A DNA stretch of 43,367 bases from Oscillospiraceae bacterium (GTDB lineage Bacteria > Bacillota > Clostridia > Oscillospirales > Ruminococcaceae), in contig JAGAJF010000063.1 in NCBI GenBank assembly GCA_017829005.1, forward strand, positions 1 to 43,367, read 5' to 3'. Positions within the stretch are counted from its first letter, which is position 1, and each line of letters starts with the position of its first letter. A program made the translations under genes and the position numbers. Shown piece by piece: positions 15,513-23,154 of the stretch. The notes under the pieces are model-generated. The model saw only the letters and a program-made list of their open reading frames with translations. It made no database searches and was not told the DNA's origin.

Positions 15513-16718
15513 GTGAAAGTAACCGCCGAGATCGTCCGTGAGATCATTGAAAAAAAGGACATTATCGTTGAATTTCAGCCCATATATTCCCTGAACACGA
15601 AAAAATACATCGGTCTTGAAGCCCTCGCCAGAGGCAGATACAAGGACGAGATAATTTCGCCCTATTTTATGTTTGAATACGCCAAAAAGGACGGTACTGT
15701 TCTTACCCTGGACAGGATATGCCGTGAAAAGGCTATGAGGGCTTTCTCCGCCGAAAGCTCCGCTCCTTCTCTGTTTATAAATTTCGAGACCTCGGTTTTA
15801 AACGGCATTACTTCGGGTACGGGTGAGATACAGAGGACTGCTGCCGAAAATCACATATCTCCCCAGAACATCGTTATCGAACTGAATGAGTCTCGGGTGA
15901 AGGATTCCTATAATCTGATGATGTTCGTGGATTTTTACCGCTCAAAGGGGTTTCTTATCGCTCTTGACAATGTGAGCGCGGGGCTTGACACGCTAAATCG
16001 CATTATGCTCATAAATCCAGATATCATCAAGATTGACAGGGCGATCGTTTCTCAGATAGACAGCAACAAGTACAATCAGGAGGTTTTCCGCTCCATTATC
16101 AACACCGCTAAGCAAATTGGTGCAATGACCGTTGCCGAGGGCGTTGAGACGGTGGACGAGGTAATAACCTGCATGATACTTGGCGTGGACTATTTTCAGG
16201 GGTTTTATTTCCAGAAGCCCGAGCAGTTTAATTATCTCTTTACAAACGAGGCAAGGCTCAGGGTGGAGGACGCTGCTCAGAAGCTGAACATCTCCACAAA
16301 GAAAAATCCCACTATCGTGAATATGATGATAGAAAGCTACAAGCGCATTATTTACGAGCTTGTGAACCGTCTTTCCTGTATGACCCATGACGATTACAAT
16401 GCGGAGCTTCGTGATTATGTTGACGAGCACAGCGAGATAGAATGTGCCTTCCTCATTGACAGCAAGGGCTTCCAGATAACAGACACCGTTATGACCCCCG
16501 ACGCCGAAATACTTGAGGGCTATCACCCTGCGCTGATGGGCGTTAATCACGACATCAAGAATTATTTCTACGCCATCAAGGAGCAGATAGAGGATCCCTT
16601 TATTTCCGGCTGGTACATAAGCAATGCTACGGGCAAAAGCTGTAAGACTATTTCTTCCAAATTCTACAACAACAAGGGCGAGATGATAGTTGCCTGCGTG
16701 GACTTGAAAAAGCAATAA
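15513..16718 (+). CDS. EAL-domain protein with a YkuI-like C-terminal sensor domain, probably degenerate
   Basis: Residues 15-240 are an EAL domain, the fold that hydrolyses or binds cyclic di-GMP. Seen are E36 in GLEALAR, N90 in LFINFE, E123 in VIELNE, K173 in IIKIDR, E209 in AEGVET and Q229 in YFQG. The DDFG motif is LDNVSAG: the second metal-binding aspartate is Asn153, so hydrolysis may be weak or lost and the protein may act as a c-di-GMP receptor. Residues about 260-401 form a PAS/Cache-like domain as in B. subtilis YkuI (IECAFLIDSKGFQITDTV, then a GWYISNATGK segment). It starts at GTG with TTGGAG upstream, follows the small membrane protein and ends in the repeat at 16719. Confidence 0.88.
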   Translation: MKVTAEIVREIIEKKDIIVEFQPIYSLNTKKYIGLEALARGRYKDEIISPYFMFEYAKKDGTVLTLDRICREKAMRAFSAESSAPSLFINFETSVLNGITSGTGEIQRTAAENHISPQNIVIELNESRVKDSYNLMMFVDFYRSKGFLIALDNVSAGLDTLNRIMLINPDIIKIDRAIVSQIDSNKYNQEVFRSIINTAKQIGAMTVAEGVETVDEVITCMILGVDYFQGFYFQKPEQFNYLFTNEARLRVEDAAQKLNISTKKNPTIVNMMIESYKRIIYELVNRLSCMTHDDYNAELRDYVDEHSEIECAFLIDSKGFQITDTVMTPDAEILEGYHPALMGVNHDIKNYFYAIKEQIEDPFISGWYISNATGKSCKTISSKFYNNKGEMIVACVDLKKQ

Positions 16719-16895
16719 GCGGGTGACGACCCGCGGCGAGACGTTCTATAATTTATTTGGGCGGCAGGCTGTCGGCTCGGTAAAGGCAGAAATAAATTGC
16801 ACCGCAAATCGTAAGTTGTAAAGTTTATTCTTTATTATTTATTCGCTATTCTTTATTATTTAAAAAGCAAAGGAACAAATTTTTAATGAATAAAG
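16719..16895. repeat. Dispersed intergenic repeat, copy A (no cargo gene)
   Basis: It begins directly after the EAL stop with a hairpin GCGGGT/ACCCGC (16719-16734), then GTTCTATA (16743), GCGGCAG (16761), CGGCTCGGTA (16773), AAATAA (16790), AAATCG (16806) and ATTTATTCGCTATTCTTTA (16837-16855). The same words occur in the same order and nearly the same spacing at 39664-39760 and 40611-40629. Inside, AATTTATTT/AAATAAATT and CTTTATT/AATAAAG can pair; ATCGTAAG (16809) recurs inverted just beyond at about 16905. No ORF. Confidence 0.7.
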
Positions 16896-16977
16896 ATTTA
16901 AACTTCTTACGATATATCTTTCGTACTACTTTCAATTTATCAACCTGTAGCATGTGTAGCAAAGGAAAATCATATAT

Positions 16978-17004
16978 GCCGTTCTCCGTTTTTCGGGGGA
17001 CGGC
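16978..17004 (+). terminator. Rho-independent terminator upstream of iorA
   Basis: A 10-bp stem (GCCGTTCTCC with GGGGGACGGC, including G-U pairs) and 7-base loop are followed by TTCTTATTT. It likely ends the transcript of the EAL gene. Confidence 0.65.
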
Positions 17005-17034
17005 TTCTTATTTGAAAAATTTACAAATTATATA

Positions 17035-17063
17035 TTGACTTTTAGAAACATTAGTGCTATAAT
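17035..17063 (+). promoter_or_regulatory. iorA upstream promoter P1
   Basis: TTGACT (17035-17040), 17-base spacer, TATAAT (17058-17063). Confidence 0.75.
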
Positions 17064-17078
17064 ATATTTTGGAAATTA

Positions 17079-17107
17079 TTGACGGCGGAAAAATTGTGTG
17101 GTATAAT
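17079..17107 (+). promoter_or_regulatory. iorA downstream promoter P2
   Basis: TTGACG (17079-17084), 17-base spacer, TATAAT (17102-17107), 39 bases before the iorA ATG. Tandem with P1. Confidence 0.75.
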
Positions 17108-17146
17108 TAAGATAATTATGGTATTATCTCACGAAAGGACAGCGCA

Positions 17147-18937
17147 ATGAAAAAAGAATACATAATGGGCAACAGCGCTATTGCTTTGGGCGCTCTTGCG
17201 GCAGGGGTGAACGTGGTTTCGGGTTATCCCGGCACTCCTTCCTCCGAAATTGTTGAAACGATCTACAAATATCCCCACGAGGGCGTTTACCTTGAATGGT
17301 CGGTAAACGAAAAGGCGGCTCTTGAGGTGGCTGCTGCGGCGGCTTACTCGGGGGCAAGGTCTATGGTCACTATGAAGCAGGTGGGTCTGAATGTGGCTTC
17401 CGACCCCCTTATGTCTCTGGCTTATGTGGGCGTTAAGGGCGGTATGGTGGTGGTTTCTGCCGATGACCCGGGTCCTATTTCATCTCAGACCGAGCAGGAC
17501 ACAAGAAGGTTTGCCGAGTTTGCACGGATCCCCGTTTTTGACCCCTCCTCACCCGAGGAGGCTTACGAAATGATTCGAGAGGCTTTTGAATATTCCGAGA
17601 AGTACAGCACTCCCGTTCTTTTCAGACCCACCACACGCATATGCCACGCTTATGCTTCTGTTGAGGTGGAGGATAAAGCGTCTCCGAAGGCATATGAGGG
17701 CTTTGTGAAGGACTCGAAAAGGTGGGTAATTTTCCCGAGACTTTCTTATCAAAATCACGAGATGATCGAGAAGAGAAATCCCGAAATAGGAAAGGATTTT
17801 TCGGGTTACTGCCGTAACACCTGTGAAGGCGGCGGCTCAAAGGCTGTATTTGCAAGCGGTATAAGCTATGCTTATGCGAAAGAGTATCTCAAGGATATTC
17901 CCGATGTGAAGCTTTGCAGGATAGCGACGCCTTATCCGTTCCCCGAGGATTTTGTTTTAAAATGTCTTGAGGGTGTGGACGAGGTTATTTGTCTTGAGGA
18001 GCTTAGTCCTTTTGTTGAGGAAAAGCTGCTCCGGACGGTTGGAAGATATGGTCTGAATGTTAAAATAAAGGGAAAGCTGAGCGGTGATGTTAAGGCGGCG
18101 GGAGAAAATTCCGCCGATTATGCGGCAAAGGTGCTGAGCGGATTTATTGGCAGAGAGGTTCCCGAAAAGGGGCTTTCTCTTTCGGATATGCCCCCGCTCC
18201 CCGTTCGTCCGCCCGTGCTTTGCGCAGGCTGTCCTCACAGGGCTTCCTTCTATGCGGTAAAGCAGGCTATGAAGGGCAGGAGGAGCTATTTCTGCGGCGA
18301 TATCGGCTGCTACACTCTCGGCAATGCTATGCCCCTTGATATGGTGGACACCTGTCTTTGTATGGGTGCGGGAATTACTATGGCTCAGGGCTTTAACAGG
18401 GTTGACAAGGACGGGGTATGCTTTGCTTTTGTGGGCGACTCCACCTTCTTTGCTTCGGGTATAACAGGTGTGGTAAATGCGGTATACAACGAGGCGGATA
18501 TGATTCTCTGCGTGCTTGACAATTCCACTACGGCTATGACGGGTCATCAGCCCCACCCCGGTACGGGTCGGACTATGATGGGCAATGTGGTTGAAAAGGT
18601 GAGCATTACGAAAATCCTTGAGGGTATGGGCGTTAAGAAGATAGTTACTGTTGACCCGCTGAAGCTTTCCGAAGCTGTTGCGGCGGTAAGGGAATGTGCG
18701 GATTTGAAGGGCGTTAAGGCTATTATCTTCAAGTCACCCTGCATTGCCGTCACAAAGCCTGCGGGCAAGGTTTCCATATCCGACAAGTGCATTAACTGCA
18801 AAAAGTGCATAAAGGAAATTGGCTGTCCCGCTCTTATTCTTTCGGAGGGAAAAGTGGCTGTTGACAAGGGGCTTTGTACGGGCTGCGGATTGTGTGCTCA
18901 GATTTGTCCCGTAAATGCGATTGGAGGTGAATGCTGA
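17147..18937 (+). CDS. iorA: Indolepyruvate:ferredoxin oxidoreductase, alpha subunit
   Basis: Catalytic subunit that oxidatively decarboxylates aryl-pyruvates (from Trp, Phe, Tyr transamination) to aryl-acetyl-CoA, reducing ferredoxin. The 596-residue sequence shows the N-terminal pyruvate-oxidoreductase domain (GVNVVSGYPGTPSSEIVE), a thiamine-pyrophosphate-binding half (LCAGCPHRASFY, a FCGDIGCYTLG segment, FVGDSTFFASG) and a C-terminal ferredoxin module with two cysteine clusters (CINCKKC and CTGCGLCAQICP). Length is normal. Start ATG 17147 has GAAAGGAC upstream. It is transcribed from tandem promoters and its TGA overlaps iorB by one base. Strict anaerobic metabolism is implied. Confidence 0.95.
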   Translation: MKKEYIMGNSAIALGALAAGVNVVSGYPGTPSSEIVETIYKYPHEGVYLEWSVNEKAALEVAAAAAYSGARSMVTMKQVGLNVASDPLMSLAYVGVKGGMVVVSADDPGPISSQTEQDTRRFAEFARIPVFDPSSPEEAYEMIREAFEYSEKYSTPVLFRPTTRICHAYASVEVEDKASPKAYEGFVKDSKRWVIFPRLSYQNHEMIEKRNPEIGKDFSGYCRNTCEGGGSKAVFASGISYAYAKEYLKDIPDVKLCRIATPYPFPEDFVLKCLEGVDEVICLEELSPFVEEKLLRTVGRYGLNVKIKGKLSGDVKAAGENSADYAAKVLSGFIGREVPEKGLSLSDMPPLPVRPPVLCAGCPHRASFYAVKQAMKGRRSYFCGDIGCYTLGNAMPLDMVDTCLCMGAGITMAQGFNRVDKDGVCFAFVGDSTFFASGITGVVNAVYNEADMILCVLDNSTTAMTGHQPHPGTGRTMMGNVVEKVSITKILEGMGVKKIVTVDPLKLSEAVAAVRECADLKGVKAIIFKSPCIAVTKPAGKVSISDKCINCKKCIKEIGCPALILSEGKVAVDKGLCTGCGLCAQICPVNAIGGEC

Positions 18938-19527
18938 TGGATATGGATATTCTTGTTTGCGGCGTGGGCGGTCAGGGTACTGTTCTTGCGTCAAAGCTTA
19001 TCGCATCGGCGGCTATGAGCCTTGGGAACACCGTTCATTCGGCGGAGACCATTGGTATGGCTCAGAGAGGCGGCTCGGTCACAAGTCACATTCGCATTGG
19101 AGACAATGCATACTCCCCGCTTATCCCTCTAGGAAGTGCTGATGTTATCATTGCTTTTGAGCCTGCGGAGGCGGTAAGAAACCTGATGTATCTGAAAAAG
19201 GACGGATTTGTGATAGTTAACCGGATCCCCGTTAAGCCTACCACCGAGTCGATTCACGAGACGGGGTATGACGGGGTGGAAATGATTGAATACATAAAGA
19301 AAAAATGCGGCTGTCTGGTGGTTGACGCTTCGGAGCTTTGCGGTGAGCTTGGCGGGAAATTTTACAACTCTGCTATTCTCGGTGCGGCTGCGGGTACGGG
19401 CAGGCTGGGTATTTCTCCCGAGGCACTTATTGCCGAGATCGAGGGGCGAGTTCCCGAAAAATTTATCGAGGCTAACAAAAAGGTTTTCTCCCTTGGACTT
19501 AAACAAGCGGAAAATTTTGACTTGTAA
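18937..19527 (+). CDS. iorB: Indolepyruvate:ferredoxin oxidoreductase, beta subunit
   Basis: Gamma-type pyruvate-oxidoreductase subunit that pairs with IorA. It shows the CGVGGQGTVLASKL opening and the ETIGMAQRGGSVTSHIRIG motif typical of IorB. ATG 18937 overlaps the IorA stop as TGATG, with GGAGG nine bases upstream; the in-frame ATG at 18931 is too close to that Shine-Dalgarno. 196 residues, normal for the family. It is followed at 55 bases by an acetyltransferase gene that is unusual in this context. Confidence 0.94.
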   Translation: MDMDILVCGVGGQGTVLASKLIASAAMSLGNTVHSAETIGMAQRGGSVTSHIRIGDNAYSPLIPLGSADVIIAFEPAEAVRNLMYLKKDGFVIVNRIPVKPTTESIHETGYDGVEMIEYIKKKCGCLVVDASELCGELGGKFYNSAILGAAAGTGRLGISPEALIAEIEGRVPEKFIEANKKVFSLGLKQAENFDL

Positions 19528-19582
19528 TATTTTTTTGGAGCTTAGAAATATCAGCACGATTGGAATTTGTGGAGGTAACTTT

Positions 19583-20017
19583 GTGATTAAAGAAGCAACG
19601 CAAGCAGATGCTTTATCTTTGGCAGAATTGGCTATAAAATTGTGGTCAAGTCATACAAATTCAGAATTGCAATCAGGATTTCTTGACCTTATATCCAGTG
19701 ATGACGCTGTTTGTTTCATTAAATATGTCGGTAATAAAGCAGTTGGTTTTGCACAGTGTCAGCTTAGAAATGATTATGTTGAAGGAACAGATTCATCTCC
19801 TGTTGGATATTTAGAGGGGATTTTTATCGAAGAAGAATATAGGCATAGTGGATATGCTAAAGAGCTTCTTTCAAAATGCGAAAAATGGGCAAAAGAAAAA
19901 CACTGTACTGAATTTGCAAGTGATTGTGAAATTGACAATATCGTCAGTTTGAAGTTCCATATGGCAATGGGATTTGATGAAGCAAACAGAATTATCTGTT
20001 TTAGAAAAACTTTGTAA
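19583..20017 (+). CDS. GNAT acetyltransferase, aminoglycoside 6'-N-acetyltransferase AAC(6')-like
   Basis: A 144-residue GNAT enzyme. The acetyl-CoA-binding region reads GIFIEEEYRHSGYAKELLSK, and the C-terminal part EFASDCEIDNIVSLKFHMAM, GFDEANRIICFRK closely follows the pattern of AAC(6')-I enzymes (EFASDCxxDNxxSxxFHxxxGFxExxRxxCFxK). Expected reaction: acetyl transfer to the 6'-amine of an aminoglycoside, though chromosomal homologues may have other substrates. It starts at GTG 19583 with GGAGGT six bases upstream. It is visibly more AT-rich than iorB and paaK and separates two genes that form a functional unit, which suggests acquisition. Confidence 0.85.
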   Translation: MIKEATQADALSLAELAIKLWSSHTNSELQSGFLDLISSDDAVCFIKYVGNKAVGFAQCQLRNDYVEGTDSSPVGYLEGIFIEEEYRHSGYAKELLSKCEKWAKEKHCTEFASDCEIDNIVSLKFHMAMGFDEANRIICFRKTL

Positions 20018-20060
20018 AGATATTGATAAATTACAATTTATATGAAAGAAGGCTTCTGTT

Positions 20061-21302
20061 ATGAAACTAAATGAAGTTCAGCTGGGTCAGGTAAATGCTC
20101 AGATACAAAGGCTTATAAAGACCGACAGCTATTATGGCAGGATGTACCGTGATATGGGCATTGACGGTATAAGCAGTCAGGAGGATTTTGAAAAGCTCCC
20201 CTTTTCAAGCAAGGACGATCTGAGAAATGCTTATCCTCTGGGCATTCAGGCTGTTTCCGATGAGGAGGTTGTGCGCATTCACTCATCATCGGGTACTACG
20301 GGCAAGCCTGTTATTATCCCCTACACCGCTAAGGACGTGGACGACTGGGCTATTATGTTTGCAAGGTGCTACGAGACTGCGGGCATTACCAAAAAAGACA
20401 GGATCCAGATAACTCCCGGCTATGGACTGTGGACTGCGGGAATAGGCTTCCAGGCAGGCTGCGAGAAGCTGGGTGCTATGGCTATCCCTATGGGTCCCGG
20501 CAACACCGAAAAGCAGCTGCAGATGATGATAGACCTTAAATCTACCGTTATTACGGCGACCTCTTCCTATGCTCTGCTGCTTTCTGAAGAGATAAACAAG
20601 AGGGGCATCAGAGATCAGATCCATCTTAAAAAAGGCGTTTTCGGCTCTGAGAGATGGAGCGAGAAGATGAGAAAGTCCATTGCCGAGGGACTTGGTATTG
20701 AGCTTTATGATATTTACGGACTTACTGAAATTTACGGTCCGGGTATCGGTATCAACTGCTCTGAGGAGAGAGGCATTCATTACTGGGACGATTACATTTA
20801 TATTGAGATCATCGACCCGAAAACGGGCAAGCCTGTTCCCGACGGAACTGAGGGCGAAATTGTTATCACCACTCTTGTGAAGGAGGGTGCGCCTCTTATC
20901 CGTTTCCGCACTCACGATATCTCACGTATCATTCCCGAAAAATGCTCCTGCGGCAGAAGCTATCCCCGCATTGACGTTATCAAGGGAAGAAGCGACGATA
21001 TGTTCAAGGTCCACGGCGTGAATATGTTCCCAAGTCAGGTGGAGGAAATTCTCAAGAAGGTGGACGGTGTTTCAAGCGAATACAGCATCAACATTGCTCA
21101 CGACGACGAGAAGAACAGGGACGTTATGCTCCTTACCGCCGAGGCTGAGGGACGGGTGAATTTCGAAAACACGGGCAAGAAGATAACCGAGCTTTTCAAG
21201 TCCCTTATCGGCGTTACTCCCAAGGTGACGGTAGTTCCTGTTGGAACGCTGCCCAGAAGCGAAAAAAAGACCAAGAGGGTCATTGACCACAGGGTACTGT
21301 AA
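20061..21302 (+). CDS. paaK: Phenylacetate-CoA ligase (arylacetate-CoA ligase)
   Basis: An adenylate-forming enzyme that joins phenylacetate or related aryl acids to CoA, or runs in reverse to conserve ATP from aryl-acetyl-CoA made by IorAB. The 413-residue protein has the P-loop IHSSSGTTGKPVIIPYT, YDIYGLTEIYGPGIG and the C-terminal hinge and lysine region around IKGRSDDMFKVHGVNMFPSQ and GTLPRSEKKTKRV. ATG 20061 is preceded by GAAAGAAGG. It probably belongs to the iorAB transcription unit; a terminator follows at 21308. Confidence 0.93.
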   Translation: MKLNEVQLGQVNAQIQRLIKTDSYYGRMYRDMGIDGISSQEDFEKLPFSSKDDLRNAYPLGIQAVSDEEVVRIHSSSGTTGKPVIIPYTAKDVDDWAIMFARCYETAGITKKDRIQITPGYGLWTAGIGFQAGCEKLGAMAIPMGPGNTEKQLQMMIDLKSTVITATSSYALLLSEEINKRGIRDQIHLKKGVFGSERWSEKMRKSIAEGLGIELYDIYGLTEIYGPGIGINCSEERGIHYWDDYIYIEIIDPKTGKPVPDGTEGEIVITTLVKEGAPLIRFRTHDISRIIPEKCSCGRSYPRIDVIKGRSDDMFKVHGVNMFPSQVEEILKKVDGVSSEYSINIAHDDEKNRDVMLLTAEAEGRVNFENTGKKITELFKSLIGVTPKVTVVPVGTLPRSEKKTKRVIDHRVL

Positions 21303-21307
21303 GTTTG

Positions 21308-21342
21308 ATCTGCCGGCAAATATTCTGTTGGCAGATTTTTTT
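21308..21342 (+). terminator. Rho-independent terminator after paaK
   Basis: ATCTGCC (21308-21314) pairs with GGCAGAT (21330-21336), followed by a run of T to 21342. Confidence 0.8.
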
Positions 21343-21369
21343 GTAACGTTTTTCCTTTCGGTTCGTCTA
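21342..21369 (+). promoter_or_regulatory. Putative ECF-type promoter of the sigma/anti-sigma pair
   Basis: TGTAAC (21342-21347), 16-base spacer, CGTCTA (21364-21369). The CGTCTA -10 and AAC-containing -35 are typical of ECF sigma-dependent, autoregulated promoters. It overlaps the end of the paaK terminator T-run. Confidence 0.6.
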
Positions 21370-21400
21370 AATATATGAAAGCAAAAAAGGAGGTGGGGAA

Positions 21401-21892
21401 TTGTCGGAGTTTGACGAGATATACAGACTTTACGCCGAGGACGTTTACCGCTTTCTGCTTCGTATCAGCGGAAGTGAGGATATTGCCGAGGAGCTTACAA
21501 GCGAGACGTTTTACAAAGCGGTCAAAAGCATTGACAGCTATCGGGGAGACTGCAAAATGTACGTATGGCTCATTTCAATCGGCAAAAATCTGTATTTCGA
21601 CTATCTGAAAAAAGCAGAACGGAAAAACCGCTTCCTTGAGGACTGCGAGCTTTCGGACGGAAGCGACATTACCTTGTCATTTGAAAACAAGGAACAGGCT
21701 TTGAAAATACATCAGGTGCTTCACACCCTTGAGGAGCCTTTCAAGGAAGTGTTTTCCCTGCGTATCTTCGGGGAGCTTTCATTTAAGGAGATAGGTTCCC
21801 TGTTCGGAAGATCCGACGGCTGGGCAAGGACTGTTTTTTTCAGAGCAAAAGAAAAAATCATCAACGAACTGAAGGAGAGTGAACAGTTATGA
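21401..21892 (+). CDS. ECF-family RNA polymerase sigma factor
   Basis: An extracytoplasmic-function sigma factor of 163 residues. Region 2 is seen in YAEDVYRFLLRISGSEDIAE with ELTSETFYKAVKSIDSYRGD and YVWLISIGKNLYFDYLKK; region 4 in LEEPFKEVFSLRIFGELSFK followed by EIGSLFGRSDGWARTVFFRA. Start is TTG 21401, set by AGGAGG eight or so bases upstream. Its stop overlaps the anti-sigma start by four bases (ATGA), the usual arrangement for a co-regulated pair. The upstream CGTCTA promoter suggests autoregulation. Confidence 0.92.
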   Translation: MSEFDEIYRLYAEDVYRFLLRISGSEDIAEELTSETFYKAVKSIDSYRGDCKMYVWLISIGKNLYFDYLKKAERKNRFLEDCELSDGSDITLSFENKEQALKIHQVLHTLEEPFKEVFSLRIFGELSFKEIGSLFGRSDGWARTVFFRAKEKIINELKESEQL

Positions 21893-23025
21893 AATGCGAA
21901 ATAATAAGAGATCTTCTGCCTGCATACTGTGATGGGGTATGCTCGGAGGAGACGGCGGCGGAAATAAAAGCCCACACAGCAGAATGCTCCGAATGCAGAA
22001 AAATGCTCAAGGCTTTCGGCAGTGAGATAAAAACGGCTGACGGAAGCTCATCCGCTCCCGAAAAGCCCTTTAAAAAAATTCGGGGAAGTATTCGCAGAAG
22101 CAAGGTCATCAGTCTGATGATCCTTATCATTCTGATAATCGTACTGTCGGTGATCGGGTATCTCAGTTACGGACAGCTTATTCGCCAAAGCGGTCATCAG
22201 AGCTTTGAAACACTCTTTGCCGCTTACAATTCAAAAAAGCTCATAAGTGAATATTGCAGCGGCGATCTGGAGTATGTTACCGATAAGATAAATGTTTGGC
22301 ATGATGATTCACTGTTTGAGTACAAGGCGGAAATACAGGACTATGCCGCAAAGGAGCTTAGAAGCTTTTACAAGGATTATATTGAGGGAAATGATATCAC
22401 TGTTACCCGAAGCAATGATCTCGATTATGAATTCTACGGCACGACCTTCACTACGGTACCTGCTTGCACGGTTTTTATTCAGGGAGACAAGCTTCCTGCT
22501 ATTGCTATGTTTGTTTGTCAGGAGGGATATTACAACACTGTCATTCCCTATCCGTATGAGATGGACAAAAGATGGGAAAATGAAGATTATGAGGAGCTTA
22601 AAAGACGTGTATATCAGCTTCAGTATGCTTTGTATCCCTACCCTCCCCTTACTGTACTTGAGGAAAAACTGTTTACAAACGAAAAAGAGCGGGACAGATC
22701 TTACGAATTTGTCTGCGAGAAATATACAGACGGTTCGGACGAGGAGTACAGCGCTAAGCTGTATGAGAGGATAAACACTCTTATGGAAACGGAGATCATC
22801 TGCGAGGATCTCAGCCTTACGGATTATAGGTTCGACTCGGAAAATGAACGCTATCTTGCAGACATTCGCATAACTTTTCTTGAACCGTCAACGGGAAAAC
22901 GTGCGGTTTATATCCGTACTGCACAGGTTAATGACAGGATTATTTTACTGCCCGAATTTCAGCCTATGATAATTGATGAAGGGATCAGCACCGGTATACG
23001 GACACAGATTGAGATGATCTTCTGA
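21889..23025 (+). CDS. Anti-sigma factor with zinc-finger (ZAS/zf-HC2-like) domain
   Basis: A membrane-anchored regulator of the adjacent ECF sigma factor. Residues 1-45 carry the zf-HC2 pattern (CEIIRDLLPAYCDGVCSEET, then an AHTAECSECRK segment), giving the H-x3-C-x2-C zinc ligands of ZAS anti-sigma factors. A single transmembrane helix lies at about residues 74-94 (VISLMILIILIIVLSVIGYL), and about 285 extracytoplasmic residues follow with no recognised domain, presumably the sensor. Translation is coupled to the sigma gene. The signal sensed cannot be inferred. Confidence 0.85.
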   Translation: MKCEIIRDLLPAYCDGVCSEETAAEIKAHTAECSECRKMLKAFGSEIKTADGSSSAPEKPFKKIRGSIRRSKVISLMILIILIIVLSVIGYLSYGQLIRQSGHQSFETLFAAYNSKKLISEYCSGDLEYVTDKINVWHDDSLFEYKAEIQDYAAKELRSFYKDYIEGNDITVTRSNDLDYEFYGTTFTTVPACTVFIQGDKLPAIAMFVCQEGYYNTVIPYPYEMDKRWENEDYEELKRRVYQLQYALYPYPPLTVLEEKLFTNEKERDRSYEFVCEKYTDGSDEEYSAKLYERINTLMETEIICEDLSLTDYRFDSENERYLADIRITFLEPSTGKRAVYIRTAQVNDRIILLPEFQPMIIDEGISTGIRTQIEMIF

Positions 23026-23085
23026 CCCCAATTTCAGAAATTTGAAAAAAATCCTTGAAAACTATTGCAAATTTCTCCAAAATGG

Positions 23086-23091
23086 TATAAA
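23086..23091 (+). promoter_or_regulatory. -10 element of pgk
   Basis: TATAAA 64 bases before the pgk start. The -35 is poor: TTGCAA lies at 15 bp and TATTGC at 17 bp. Confidence 0.4.
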
Positions 23092-23154
23092 ATATAGTTG
23101 AGGGCTTCTTTTATCCGAAGCCGCACTATTTCTTTATGAAAGGATGTCATACCA

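Noticed and set aside
19322-19582. A longer N-terminus for the acetyltransferase reaching back into iorB
   Set aside because: It would lie in another frame inside iorB; GGAGGT before GTG 19583 gives a normal-length GNAT enzyme.
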